Shown here: positions 1 through 8,911 of the stretch, piece by piece | Layout: each line of letters starts with the position of its first letter | Numbering within the stretch: the first letter of the stretch is position 1 | NCBI RefSeq assembly: GCF_011405655.1 | Contig: NZ_AP022829.1 | Span: 729,001-793,000 of the forward strand | Reading direction: 5' to 3' | Length of the DNA stretch: 64,000 bases | From: Adlercreutzia hattorii | Lineage (GTDB): Bacteria > Actinomycetota > Coriobacteriia > Coriobacteriales > Eggerthellaceae | The notes under the pieces: model-generated | Database searches by the model: none | What the model was told of the DNA's origin: nothing | Seen by the model: only the letters and a program-made list of their open reading frames with translations | Translations under genes and position numbers: made by a program

Positions 1-2
1 GG

Positions 3-1118
3 ATGCGCGCTGCCACGACGGTGATCAGCGGCTTCGAGGGCATTGTGAACGCCCTGCTCTCGGAGGGCGTCACCAACTCCGAGGTCGTTTTCGAGCGCAT
101 CAGGGGCCAGGGCTACGAGGGCGGCAGGACCACCGTGAAGAACTATATCGCCGCGCATGCCGACCTGGTTCCCTCGAAGAGGAGGCTCGCGGGCGCCGAC
201 CCGCAGGCGAGCCGCGGCAGGAGATTCTCCACATCGCCCGGCGAGTCCTACCAGATGGACTGGGGATTCGTCGATGTCGAGGACTGGACCGGAGGCATGT
301 TCAGAATCGCGTGCTTCGCGATGGTGTGCCACCACTGCGGCACGTGCTACGTGGAGTTCTTCCCCAATGCGCGCCAGGAGAGCCTGTTCATCGGCATGAT
401 CCACGCGTTCGCGGTGATGGGGGTGCCAGAGTGCGTGCTGACCGACAACATGAAGTCGGTGGTGCTGCGGCGCGACATCGACGGCAGGCCCGTATGGCAG
501 GCCGACTACGCCGCGTTCATGTCGTGCGTCGGGTTCAAGACGAAGCTGTGCAAGCCCAGGCACCCGTTCACGAAGGGCAAGGTCGAGCGACTGATCAGGT
601 TCGTGAAGGGCAACTTCCTGGCAGGGAGGAGGTTCTGCAACGCCACCGACCTGAACGCCCAGGCTCTCGAATGGTGCGCAGCGCAATCCGGGCGCTACCG
701 CAGGGCGGTCGACTGTGTTCCGGCCGACGAGCACTCCGCAGCCTGCGCGCCCGCCGCGTCCGTGCTCGCGATGACCCACGAGCTGGCGCTCTACCTGTGC
801 CCCCGCCGACGCATCAGCTTCGACGGGTTCGTCAGCTACGAGGGCAGGCGCTTCGGCGTGCCGTACTGGTATCCGGGGAGGGAGTGCCGCGTCAACCGCG
901 ACGGGGAATGGCTGCACATCTACTCCGACGACCTCTCTCGCGAACTGGCGGCTCATCCCGTGACATGGGGCCGCAGGGACAGCTGCTGCGACGACCAGTA
1001 CGCCGACGTCCAGCCGGTCGAGCTGCCGACGGCCCCCGTGACGACCGTCATCGCCCGGCTGGAGCCTCCCAAGGGAAAGCCCGGGTTCGACAAGTTCGAC
1101 TTCGAGGGGAGGCTGTAG
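3..1118 (+). CDS. istA: IS21-family transposase IstA (5' partial)
   Basis: This is a DDE-type integrase/transposase of the IS21 family, which performs cut-and-paste insertion together with the IstB ATPase. The visible 371 residues begin in the helix-turn-helix part (GYEGGRTTVKNYI, about residues 38-50). The rve integrase core follows, with MDWGFVDVEDW near residue 85, VLTDNMKSV near 145 and a downstream KGKVERLIRFVKG containing the catalytic Glu near 195. IstA proteins are usually 400-500 aa, and the frame is open to the window edge, so the ATG at 3 is probably internal and the N-terminus is missing. The gene ends 2 nt before istB. Confidence 0.88.
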   Translation: MRAATTVISGFEGIVNALLSEGVTNSEVVFERIRGQGYEGGRTTVKNYIAAHADLVPSKRRLAGADPQASRGRRFSTSPGESYQMDWGFVDVEDWTGGMFRIACFAMVCHHCGTCYVEFFPNARQESLFIGMIHAFAVMGVPECVLTDNMKSVVLRRDIDGRPVWQADYAAFMSCVGFKTKLCKPRHPFTKGKVERLIRFVKGNFLAGRRFCNATDLNAQALEWCAAQSGRYRRAVDCVPADEHSAACAPAASVLAMTHELALYLCPRRRISFDGFVSYEGRRFGVPYWYPGRECRVNRDGEWLHIYSDDLSRELAAHPVTWGRRDSCCDDQYADVQPVELPTAPVTTVIARLEPPKGKPGFDKFDFEGRL

Positions 1119-1120
1119 CC

Positions 1121-1933
1121 ATGGGCGACACGGAAGATGCCGCGGCCGTCTACGATCGCGTGAGCGCCCGGGCGGCGTCGCTCGGAGTGGCGATAGCCCC
1201 GGAGGAGCTGGCCGAGCTGGCCGTGCGCCACAGCATGGGAGGCGGCGAGCTCGCGGCGCTCGACGCCGTGTTCTCCTATCTGGCGGACAAGCGTCACGAC
1301 CAGGTGATCGAGACGCTGCTCAAGCTCAGCAGGCTGCCGCAGAAGGCCCCCAAAACCTTCGCCGGCTTCGACTTCGACCGCATACGCGGCCGGGACGCGG
1401 GGGCGCTGCGCAAGCTGCCGGCGCTCGCGAACCTGCATGCGCGCAAGAACCTGGCGTTCATAGGGCCGGGCGGCATCGGAAAGACCCACCTGGCCCAGGC
1501 CTATGGCCGGGAGTGCTGCCTGAACGGCTACAAGACGTACTACCTGAAGGCCACGGAGCTGAGGGACAAACTGAGGAGGGCCGCCGATTCCGGCAGCGTC
1601 TCGCGAGCCGTCGCCGCGCTGGTGAAGCCGTCCTGCCTCATAGTCGACGAGGTGGGGCGGTGCACGTTCGACAAGGCGTGCACGGATCTCTTCTTCGATG
1701 TCGTCGACCGGCGCTACGAGAAGGACTGCGCCAATACGATGATATTGACCAGCAACACGCCCACGAACAACTGGGACGAGTTCTTCACCGGCGACGACAC
1801 CCTGCTCTGCACTCTCGACCGCCTGTTCGACCGTGCATCTGTGTTCGTGATGAAGGGCGCCAGCTTCCGCGGCGCTGAACTTGAGATCTTCTCAGTCGAG
1901 ACAACGCCGCTGGCAGTTAGGGCGACCGCATAA
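1121..1933 (+). CDS. istB: IS21-family helper ATPase IstB
   Basis: This AAA+ ATPase of the DnaC/IstB type assists IstA in target selection. It is 270 aa from the ATG at 1121, two bases after the istA stop. The frame is open further upstream, but that part only shadows istA. Visible motifs are Walker A GPGGIGKTHLA at about residues 112-122 and Walker B CLIVDEVGR near 172-180, followed by a sensor-like MILTSNTPTNNW. The length fits the family (about 250-270 aa), so the gene looks intact. Confidence 0.92.
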   Translation: MGDTEDAAAVYDRVSARAASLGVAIAPEELAELAVRHSMGGGELAALDAVFSYLADKRHDQVIETLLKLSRLPQKAPKTFAGFDFDRIRGRDAGALRKLPALANLHARKNLAFIGPGGIGKTHLAQAYGRECCLNGYKTYYLKATELRDKLRRAADSGSVSRAVAALVKPSCLIVDEVGRCTFDKACTDLFFDVVDRRYEKDCANTMILTSNTPTNNWDEFFTGDDTLLCTLDRLFDRASVFVMKGASFRGAELEIFSVETTPLAVRATA

Positions 1934-2010
1934 GGCAGCAGAAGGCAAAGGTAAATCGCAACTAGAATCACTGGCGTATTGGCGAAATTAAATTGGCCGG
2001 GATTGGCGAT

Positions 2011-2847
2011 TTATCTCCGACTTGGGTGTGGCTGATTTAACCTGACTCCAATAACGTTGAGCTCATCCACTTCTTCGGTTGATATTCGCCTAAAAAAGAA
2101 ATTCTGCTGGCGCTCTTCGTGGAATATCAGGGCGGATGTTGCGCTAAGGGGAAGATAGAGCCAATCGGGATTTTCGGTTTCTTCGTCGGTCCAGCTTGCG
2201 GTGACGGGAAAAGATGATGTGATAAAGCTAGCGTTATCGGGTGCCCGCAAGAGGATCACGCTCATCTTGTTGAACTCTTCGACTAGTTTCATTGTGGAAG
2301 ATCGATCATTGAAGTTGAGCAGCTCGGCATGCTGGATACTCAGCTCAACGATACCTTGCAAATCGGACGAATAGCCATTTTTTCCCAATTCGAATAGATC
2401 GTTCGGAGAGAAGAAGCCCCGGGAAAGCAAATCACGCGTCAAAGACTCGGCAAGCTTTCTTCTTGTCTTGATCCACTTCGGATTGCGTACGATCAGGTTT
2501 GCGGTGAAGACTATCACGATAGAAAGATGCTCCCAGAGCGATTCCGATGAGGTGTCCGGTTTGTCGGGGTCGTATTCGGCGAGATGCTTTACGGAGAGCG
2601 CGAACGTGCTCTCCATTCGCGAAAGAGCAGCTTCAATTGCTCCCCATTCTATGAACTTTTGTTCCGGGGTATTCATTGAGGGGATTTCGTATAAGTTATT
2701 TTCGACGCAGATCTTTCTGGCGTTGCTTTTGAAGACAGCAGAGCTTTTGGCTTCTGATCTGCGCCTGCAAATCCATAAGTCCCCATTAGCCTTTGCGAAG
2801 TTTTTCAGATAGAACTGCGGGACAAAATGTTGTCTTTTGGCATGCAC
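2011..2847 (-). CDS. DUF4238 family protein
   Basis: The 278-aa product begins with the DUF4238 signature RQHFVPQFYLKNFA (residues 5-18). The family has no established biochemical activity but is frequently seen near defence genes. The start is GTG at 2847 with a strong ribosome binding site (aaaggagggg) just upstream. It is the last minus-strand gene of the island and follows the unknown gene at 2911-3546 by 63 nt, so it may belong to the same transcript as the CBASS genes. Base composition is lower in GC than the IS21 genes next to it. The function call is by family only. Confidence 0.8.
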   Translation of the reverse strand: MHAKRQHFVPQFYLKNFAKANGDLWICRRRSEAKSSAVFKSNARKICVENNLYEIPSMNTPEQKFIEWGAIEAALSRMESTFALSVKHLAEYDPDKPDTSSESLWEHLSIVIVFTANLIVRNPKWIKTRRKLAESLTRDLLSRGFFSPNDLFELGKNGYSSDLQGIVELSIQHAELLNFNDRSSTMKLVEEFNKMSVILLRAPDNASFITSSFPVTASWTDEETENPDWLYLPLSATSALIFHEERQQNFFFRRISTEEVDELNVIGVRLNQPHPSRR

Positions 2848-2910
2848 AGCCCCTCCTTTGAGATACTTGGGATGGTTTCTCGACCATGAAATATATCAGA
2901 CGCGAGATCG

Positions 2911-3546
2911 TTACCACAGGTCAATAATATGCCAAGTTCTGCCGATGTATTCGTCGCAGCAAGTCGCTTCGACCCTATGGATCCAGTAATTTTTTCCGCC
3001 AGAAAGACCTAAGGTCAGTTTGCTTTCGGATGCTACCGCTTTAAGACAAAGATGCTTGCTCGAGTCGCTTTTCACTATTACGCATCCGGCTTCATGGATA
3101 ATTGCATAGCCCTCATCGAACGGAAAGTTTGCCACGAGGTTCAAGTACTCCTCTGCATCACCGGTGTGGGTTGAAAGAGCAAGAGTCAATCGCATCAAGC
3201 AAGTTTGTAGATAACGCAACCGTTTTGCAGCATCAGCACGCATGGTCTTATCCCTTGCTGCTTTGGCGAGCTGCTGTTCAAGAATATTTATTTTCGTCCG
3301 ATAGCAGCTCTTAGTCTTTGCGGTTTTGTGCTCTCCAGCCGCACTGCTGTTTGCGCGAGAGTGCTGCTTGGTTATGGGGCTTCTATTCTTGGGGCTTTTG
3401 CCCTTCGAAGCTCTCTTTGCGTTTTCGGCTTGGGGATCGTATTCGAAATTGCCAGGATGCTCGAATCTCCCTCCCGCAGACATGCTGGATGCATCTCCGT
3501 ACCCAATGATGGGACCACTCCAGATGTCATGCCTATTCGGAGTCAT
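2911..3546 (-). CDS. hypothetical protein, island-encoded
   Basis: I do not recognise this 211-aa protein. Its first about 85 residues are charged, low in complexity and rich in Lys, Ser and Asn, suggesting a disordered region. A predicted helical stretch (about 85-125) follows, then a compact C-terminal part with several Cys, Trp and aromatic residues. The ATG at 3546 has an ideal ribosome binding site (aaaggag, 6-7 nt spacing), which supports it as real. Its start overlaps the 3' end of the 75-aa gene at 3533-3760 by 14 nt, so the two are probably translationally coupled. It lies downstream of the CD-NTase gene on the same strand and may be an accessory of the defence operon. Confidence 0.6.
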   Translation of the reverse strand: MTPNRHDIWSGPIIGYGDASSMSAGGRFEHPGNFEYDPQAENAKRASKGKSPKNRSPITKQHSRANSSAAGEHKTAKTKSCYRTKINILEQQLAKAARDKTMRADAAKRLRYLQTCLMRLTLALSTHTGDAEEYLNLVANFPFDEGYAIIHEAGCVIVKSDSSKHLCLKAVASESKLTLGLSGGKNYWIHRVEATCCDEYIGRTWHIIDLW

Positions 3547-3760
3547 TCGCTGCTCCTTTTCGCCTGTTTTGGTTCGTGACTGTGTTTCTTGAAATGCTTT
3601 CGTGCTTTTCTGGGGATCCTATTCTCGTTGTTTTCATCGGGCCCGATTTTCGCTTGCAGTATTCCTCGTAGCGCTTTGCCCTCTTCTTTTGTCTCTTATG
3701 CCACGCGGGAGAGGTTTCATATGCCCCCAGAGATCCACCCGTGATGCCTTTGTGCGTCAT
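3533..3760 (-). CDS. small basic hypothetical protein
   Basis: This 75-aa, strongly basic product (a cluster of Lys/Arg at residues 22-38) has no recognisable domain. It is kept because it has a plausible ribosome binding site (agaagg) before the ATG at 3760, is on the same strand as all neighbours, and overlaps the next gene by 14 nt. It is separated from the CD-NTase stop by 254 nt of AT-richer DNA in which I see no gene, and a promoter could lie there. It could still be a chance open frame. Confidence 0.42.
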   Translation of the reverse strand: MTHKGITGGSLGAYETSPAWHKRQKKRAKRYEEYCKRKSGPMKTTRIGSPEKHESISRNTVTNQNRRKGAANDSE

Positions 3761-4014
3761 GTACCTTCTTCATCCTTTAACTTGCTATCAGCAATCGGTC
3801 GGATACTCGATCCCTGTGGTGGGGATATCTCCCGTAATTTCTGCATCAAGGATCACCGTCTTCTCCGATCTCCGGATATTCATTGATGAGTCTGGGGTTC
3901 TTTCAGAGTTTCGGCTCGGTCATCGTGTATTACGACAACGTACAAGCGCTCGCTACAGATTTCATAAACACCGTGCTTTGTGCCTATAACCCAGAAAAGA
4001 AAGTTTGTTTTAAG

Positions 4015-5334
4015 TTATTCGGCCTTAATCGGAACATCGATTCGATCCCGAGCAACGCATTTCCTATTCTTCACAATATAGCATTCTACAAAATGAGGGC
4101 CCGAGAAATGTGTTCTCTCACGGTGCTTGGTCTTATTCGGACCTTTCTCAATCTGGCCCCTAATTTGATTCTTTCTATGAGCTATTTCTCCAACGTTTCT
4201 CACTTTCCAGTAGACGTCATAGGGCTTAGGCACTGTGCATTCAACTATCTCAAAATCAAGAGTTTTATCCTTGTGCAAAAAAACGCCTTCTGCAAGCATT
4301 TCCAATAACTTCCGTGGCCTCCATCCCTTTTGCGTAACACCGCAATCAATTTTTACGGAATACCTGATTTCCACAGGAAATTTGCTTTCAATGAACTCTT
4401 CTGTATCGGTGCTTCCATATTGCTCAGCCCACCGATTTTCTTGTGCTTGACTCTCGCTGCCAACAATGCACTCTTCGAAACGATTGCCGAGAAGGGCAAT
4501 TAATGCTTCTTCTTTTTCCAGTTCGTTTTTCGCGTTATTGAGCTTGTCGTATGCTTTCTTTGCTTTTCTCACAAAAGCCCCTCTACCTTTATTCTCTACA
4601 TGTTGCTTACTCCCTAAAGCTAACCAATAACTTTGCTCTGGATTCTCGGATTTCAGCTTAGAAAATATTTCTTGAAGCACGTTGTAATAATCCTCAAAAG
4701 CAACGTTTCCAAGCTCAATGTCGTCTCTATAGTTGTTGACAAGCGTATCGATCAGCAACCCACCAAAGCACAAACCTATATGTTCCTTCCAAATGCGCAG
4801 AGCGTTGCACGCCCTCGTAAAGTTTTCGCTCGTTTCAGCGTTAGCAATTTTGCAAGCATCTTGCTCGGGGGTTGGCTTTGTTGTTCTCCAAGAACCACCA
4901 TCATTCGTATCTGGGTACTTAAAACTTCCGTCGCTTTGCTCAAATGCTGGCACTAGGTCTATCGTATAGGGTTTGTTGGTGAACGATATTACAACCGCTT
5001 GACCATCGCCTTTGATGTCTGTATTGGGATACTTGCTCTTAAGAATCTTCTTCACGTCCTGAAGCAAAGCGCTTTGTCCATTCCCCTCGCGGTTGTCGTA
5101 ACGACTGTATTCTTCGCCGGGCAACTTGAACACAACATCAAGATCGCTGCATCCATCTACTGCCGTACCTCGGCCAACGGAACCAACTATCACTCGATTG
5201 GATTCTGCGTCGTTACTGTCATAGTAGTGTTGATTAAGCTTCTTTATTACTCCGCCGAGGTCGTCTTCATATTCAGTTACGTCCTTCATGTGAATATCGT
5301 CAAAGAACGCTTCGAATGTTTCTTTGTGATTCAT
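4015..5334 (-). CDS. CBASS CD-NTase with C-terminal AGS-C sensor domain
   Basis: This cGAS/DncV-like nucleotidyltransferase would make a cyclic nucleotide second messenger during phage infection. The 439 residues begin with the SMODS nucleotidyltransferase fold. The GS motif is at 51-52, the metal-binding acidic pair at D64/D66 (SDLDVVF) and the third Asp in TIDLVPAF (D126), so all catalytic positions are present. The C-terminal part (about 310-430, starting VEIRYSVKIDCG) matches the AGS-C sensor type found fused to CD-NTases. The gene lies 9 nt after the SLATT effector stop, forming a compact two-gene CBASS unit with no visible ubiquitin-like or HORMA/TRIP13 accessory (type I layout). The nucleotide product cannot be read from sequence. 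Confidence 0.85.
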   Translation of the reverse strand: MNHKETFEAFFDDIHMKDVTEYEDDLGGVIKKLNQHYYDSNDAESNRVIVGSVGRGTAVDGCSDLDVVFKLPGEEYSRYDNREGNGQSALLQDVKKILKSKYPNTDIKGDGQAVVISFTNKPYTIDLVPAFEQSDGSFKYPDTNDGGSWRTTKPTPEQDACKIANAETSENFTRACNALRIWKEHIGLCFGGLLIDTLVNNYRDDIELGNVAFEDYYNVLQEIFSKLKSENPEQSYWLALGSKQHVENKGRGAFVRKAKKAYDKLNNAKNELEKEEALIALLGNRFEECIVGSESQAQENRWAEQYGSTDTEEFIESKFPVEIRYSVKIDCGVTQKGWRPRKLLEMLAEGVFLHKDKTLDFEIVECTVPKPYDVYWKVRNVGEIAHRKNQIRGQIEKGPNKTKHRERTHFSGPHFVECYIVKNRKCVARDRIDVPIKAE

Positions 5335-5343
5335 GTGTTCTGC

Positions 5344-5877
5344 CTATTCTTCTTTTGACGCAATCGCTCCAAAGCATTCCCTGAATAGCTTTTCTTCGTT
5401 GTCGTTTATCGCACTTTCGGCTTTCTTTACTGCTTTGTCTGTTGTACGCGGCGCATGCTCGCATAACTGCACGTATCTACAACGAATGCAATCGATAGCA
5501 TCCTTATCAATGCGCTTTTTTGTTAATATCGAAGTCAAATCTTCACGAAGGCGGAGATAATCCTTGGCGTAAGACGAATGATCGCAAACAAGGACATCAA
5601 ATGGCTTAGCTTCTCTGTAGATAGCCACAAATGCTGCAATTAAAGCCAATGCGGTTGCTGAGATATTAAGCCATATGAAATCAACCCCTATACTGATGCC
5701 TGAGAGTACTGCTGTGATTGCGATGCACGCTATACTTGCTATTTGAAGCCTATTCCCATTGATTGAATAGATGTCGGCTTGTTCCTCATGGATCTTATGT
5801 GTCCATACAATATCGTTGTATAGCTTTTCGATACCTAGGTGGCCGCCTTCTTCGTTTAACGACATGCGATCTTCCAT
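5344..5877 (-). CDS. SLATT-domain two-TM effector protein
   Basis: This 177-aa membrane protein of the SLATT group (SMODS/SLOG-associated two-transmembrane) is an expected pore-forming CBASS effector that would depolarise or breach the membrane when triggered. An N-terminal amphipathic segment precedes two hydrophobic helices, at about residues 44-64 and 66-87, and a cytosolic helical tail with CIRCRYVQLCEHA follows. I chose the ATG at 5877 because it has a ribosome binding site (acggagga, spacing 7) overlapping the end of res. A TTG at 5898 would extend it by 7 residues. The start is 14 nt after the res stop and the stop is 9 nt before the CD-NTase start, so it is embedded in the type III restriction operon. 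Confidence 0.82.
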   Translation of the reverse strand: MEDRMSLNEEGGHLGIEKLYNDIVWTHKIHEEQADIYSINGNRLQIASIACIAITAVLSGISIGVDFIWLNISATALALIAAFVAIYREAKPFDVLVCDHSSYAKDYLRLREDLTSILTKKRIDKDAIDCIRCRYVQLCEHAPRTTDKAVKKAESAINDNEEKLFRECFGAIASKEE

Positions 5878-5891
5878 AAGCAAATCCTCCG

Positions 5892-8800
5892 TTACCAAAC
5901 GCTCGTTACCGCATATGTTGTTCGCACGCTGTAGGTCACACCATCATCCAGCGCAGCAAAATGCTTGCGGGCACAATCGATCTTTGCGGCCTCTCGCGGG
6001 CGTGTAGCTGGATCAATGTTGCCTCCGCCCTTGGTCTCCACAACGAAGAACACGCGCTTACCGCCGTACTCGTCCTCGGACACATAAGCCCAATCGGGAT
6101 TGTAGGAGCCAACCGGCGTGTCGATGGTGAAACTGTTTGGCAGCTTCGCGAACACCTTCACGTCCTCGGCCATGTCGAGGTCGTAGGCAAATGGGCGTTC
6201 AACAGTCGAAGAGTCGTACACGACATAGCTGTAGATGGACTTGTTGTGCTTAGGCTCGTAGGCATTCTGGCCAAGATAGGCGGTCAGATCCTCAACCTCG
6301 AGCACCTCCATGGTGTACCAGTCGCTCTCGGGGAGCTTCGTGTACTTGATCCCCTTGGAGAGCACCTCTAACTTCGCACGATCGATCTTAGCTGCAACTT
6401 GGGTGAGGAAGGTGGCAGGGTCGATCGCGAACTCATCGAAGCGGCTGCAGCCTTCAAGGATGCGCTTGATCGTGGAGCGCGTGAGACCCACCGCATCCTG
6501 CAACTCCCAGATTGGGTCGGGAAGATCATAGGCGCGGATCGCGGACGTCTTCACGATGGCGGTTCCGGTCATGGAAGTGTCGATGCCCGCTTCGTCAATG
6601 GAGAGATCGGCGCGCGAGCTGATGACTTCGACGGGGCGCACCTCGGGCATGTGAGAGATTCCCTCGATGGCTTTCTCGACGAGTTTGTCGGTATCGACCT
6701 CAAGCTCGTAGCGCGTGCGCTTACGAATCTTCTCCCATAGCTCCTGGAAGGCGGGCTCGTCGGTAACGTCCTTCTTGAGCTCCACCGTCACCTCGTTGCT
6801 CTTGTCCTTGATGACGAGCTTCTTTGCTTTGTTGGAGATAATGGCCTCTACCTGTTCCTTGACAGGCTCGAACTCAGGTGGCAGCTCTACGATGTGGTAC
6901 TCAACGGCGTGCTTGAGCTCGGGGGTTATCGCGCCTTTCTCGGTGACCATCCCAGTATCAAGGAAGTACTCGTAGAGAGCCTTCGACCCTTCGAAGCCGA
7001 GCATCTCCTCGTCGCCGTTTTCCTTCTCGACGATGATCTTGGTGAACGACTCCGGCGTGAGGATGCCGAACTTGTAGCCGTCCTTCTCGAACTCCTTTTG
7101 GAGCCCGCGCGCGAACTCGTCATACGATTCGTTGGCAATGACAGTGAGGACGTTCACGCTCGGATCGTGGCTGCGCTCGCCCTGCTGGTTCACACACAGA
7201 CGAAGACCGCGGCCGATCTTCTGACGCTTGGTGAACTCGTTTCCGCTGTCCACGAGCGTGCATATCTGGAAGATGTTCGGGTTGTCCCAGCCCTCTTTGA
7301 GCGCGGAGTGGCTGAAGATGAACGAGATGTCCTTCACGTCGTCCTTGCCGTCGGGAAAGCTGATCAGACGCTCCTTGGACTGCATGATGGCCTCGAAGGT
7401 GGAGGTGTCGGCAGCGGTCGTGCCGGAGGTGTCCTTCATCTTCCCCTTGCCGTCCATGGAAAAGTAGCCCTGATGCAGAGGAGCCGGATCTATGGGCAGC
7501 GGCACGCCCTTCTTCTCGTAACGCCGTCTCCACGAGCCGTGTCTCACCTCATCGGCATACTCCTCCTCGAATATGCGGGCGTACCCTCCCGCGCTCCAGG
7601 AGCCGTCGTCGTTGTAGACGCGGTACTTCTCCACTTTGTCGATGAAGAAGAGCGAGAGCACCTTGATGCCCAAGGGATATAGCTCCAGTTGCTTTTGCAG
7701 GTGGTCGATGATCGTGCGGCGGATCTGGGCGCGCTTCACGGCTTCGTCGGCCACATTGCCCACAGCCTCTCCGACTTCCAGGTACTCGCCGTTCTGGAAC
7801 TCAATGAACTCGTTTCCCTCTTGGGCAGAGATATTGGTGATTACCCAGCCGCCGCGCACGCCCTCGTAGTCGGGGTTCTCGTTGCTCTTCACGAACAGGT
7901 CGTTGCCGGTCGCGCATGTGACGGACTTCCGCTTCTGCCCACCCTTCTTGTCGCGCACGTCTATGGTAAGTTTCGCCTTGATGGAGCCGCCGTTTGCCTG
8001 CACGGAGTCCAGCTTCACGTAGCTTCCGTTCAGATCCTCGGCCGAGCGCACCGAGTCCACGCAGATTCCCTTCACCAGGTGCTGGTCGAAGGCGTCCACT
8101 GGCGTCAGGCGGTAGAGCATGTTGTAAGGCTCCTTGTGGGTGGCCGAATAGCGCAGCACGAAGAGCGGGTTCAGGCTCTTGATGGCGGCCTTCGCCTGCT
8201 TGGAGTTATCCACGCTCTGCGGCTCGTCGATTATGACGATAGGGTTGCACTCAGCCACGAGCTCGCGAGGGCTACGCCCGCCAATCAGCCGCTCGCTCCT
8301 GCGGTGGAACAGGTTGCCCTTGTTCTCCTCGCCGTCTTTGGAGAACTCCTTGTTGAAGGCCTGGATGTTGATGATCATGACCTCGATGGAGCTTGACAGC
8401 GCGAAGTTGCCGACCGCACCCATGCTCTTGGAATCGTAGACGAACACGTCGAGCGGCGTGCGATCGTAGAGCTCTTCGAAATGCGCTTTGGTGCTCTCGA
8501 AAGACTTGATCACGCCTTCGCGGATGGCCACGGAGGGCACCACGATGATGAACTTGGTGAGGCCGTATTTCTTGTGCAGCTCGTAGATCGAGCGGATGTA
8601 GACGTAGGTCTTGCCGGTGCCCGTCTCCATCTCGATGGTGAAGTCGCGGAGGTGTCCGTCCGTGAGCTCCTCGGTTCGGGCGAGGCAGTTCTCCTCCTGG
8701 ATGCCATGTAGGTTGTCAGCAAGCTGGCGAGGTGAGACGCGGATGCCGTTCGCGTGGCCGACCGCGAACGTTGCCTGCGCACCAAAGCTGGTGTTGCCAG

Positions 8801-8909
8801 AGAATTCGCGGGAAAGGAATTCCTGCCCTTGGAACAGGTTGACCACGGCGTCGATGGCTTGAACCTGATGACTCTGGTCGGATGCGTATCTGAATTGCAA
8901 ATCTGCCAT
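5892..8909 (-). CDS. res: type III restriction enzyme, Res subunit (SF2 helicase plus nuclease)
   Basis: This is the restriction subunit of a type III system. It translocates or slides on DNA using an SF2 helicase and cuts when two unmethylated sites are met. It is 1005 aa, a normal Res length. Walker A METGTGKTYV lies near residues 93-102 and the type III-specific motif II IIDEPQSV near 226. Motif VI-like KRQKIGRGLRL is near 565. A C-terminal PD-(D/E)XK nuclease spans about 935-965 (NPDWAYV, then VVETKGG). The ATG at 8909 follows the mod stop by 2 nt, so the two are cotranscribed and probably coupled. No frameshift or missing motif was seen. Confidence 0.93.
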   Translation of the reverse strand: MADLQFRYASDQSHQVQAIDAVVNLFQGQEFLSREFSGNTSFGAQATFAVGHANGIRVSPRQLADNLHGIQEENCLARTEELTDGHLRDFTIEMETGTGKTYVYIRSIYELHKKYGLTKFIIVVPSVAIREGVIKSFESTKAHFEELYDRTPLDVFVYDSKSMGAVGNFALSSSIEVMIINIQAFNKEFSKDGEENKGNLFHRRSERLIGGRSPRELVAECNPIVIIDEPQSVDNSKQAKAAIKSLNPLFVLRYSATHKEPYNMLYRLTPVDAFDQHLVKGICVDSVRSAEDLNGSYVKLDSVQANGGSIKAKLTIDVRDKKGGQKRKSVTCATGNDLFVKSNENPDYEGVRGGWVITNISAQEGNEFIEFQNGEYLEVGEAVGNVADEAVKRAQIRRTIIDHLQKQLELYPLGIKVLSLFFIDKVEKYRVYNDDGSWSAGGYARIFEEEYADEVRHGSWRRRYEKKGVPLPIDPAPLHQGYFSMDGKGKMKDTSGTTAADTSTFEAIMQSKERLISFPDGKDDVKDISFIFSHSALKEGWDNPNIFQICTLVDSGNEFTKRQKIGRGLRLCVNQQGERSHDPSVNVLTVIANESYDEFARGLQKEFEKDGYKFGILTPESFTKIIVEKENGDEEMLGFEGSKALYEYFLDTGMVTEKGAITPELKHAVEYHIVELPPEFEPVKEQVEAIISNKAKKLVIKDKSNEVTVELKKDVTDEPAFQELWEKIRKRTRYELEVDTDKLVEKAIEGISHMPEVRPVEVISSRADLSIDEAGIDTSMTGTAIVKTSAIRAYDLPDPIWELQDAVGLTRSTIKRILEGCSRFDEFAIDPATFLTQVAAKIDRAKLEVLSKGIKYTKLPESDWYTMEVLEVEDLTAYLGQNAYEPKHNKSIYSYVVYDSSTVERPFAYDLDMAEDVKVFAKLPNSFTIDTPVGSYNPDWAYVSEDEYGGKRVFFVVETKGGGNIDPATRPREAAKIDCARKHFAALDDGVTYSVRTTYAVTSVW

Positions 8910-8911
8910 GA

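Larger units (their letters stand above)
1..2000 (+). mobile_element. IS21-family element, right part (left end outside window)
   Basis: Two consecutive plus-strand genes have the istA-istB order and tight spacing typical of the IS21 family. The left end is outside the window. The right end must lie between the istB stop (1933) and the next gene's 3' end (2011), but I could not define it. Short repeated motifs of the form attggcga occur at about 1978-2007, as expected for the multiple terminal repeats of IS21 elements. The right boundary given here is approximate. Confidence 0.75.
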
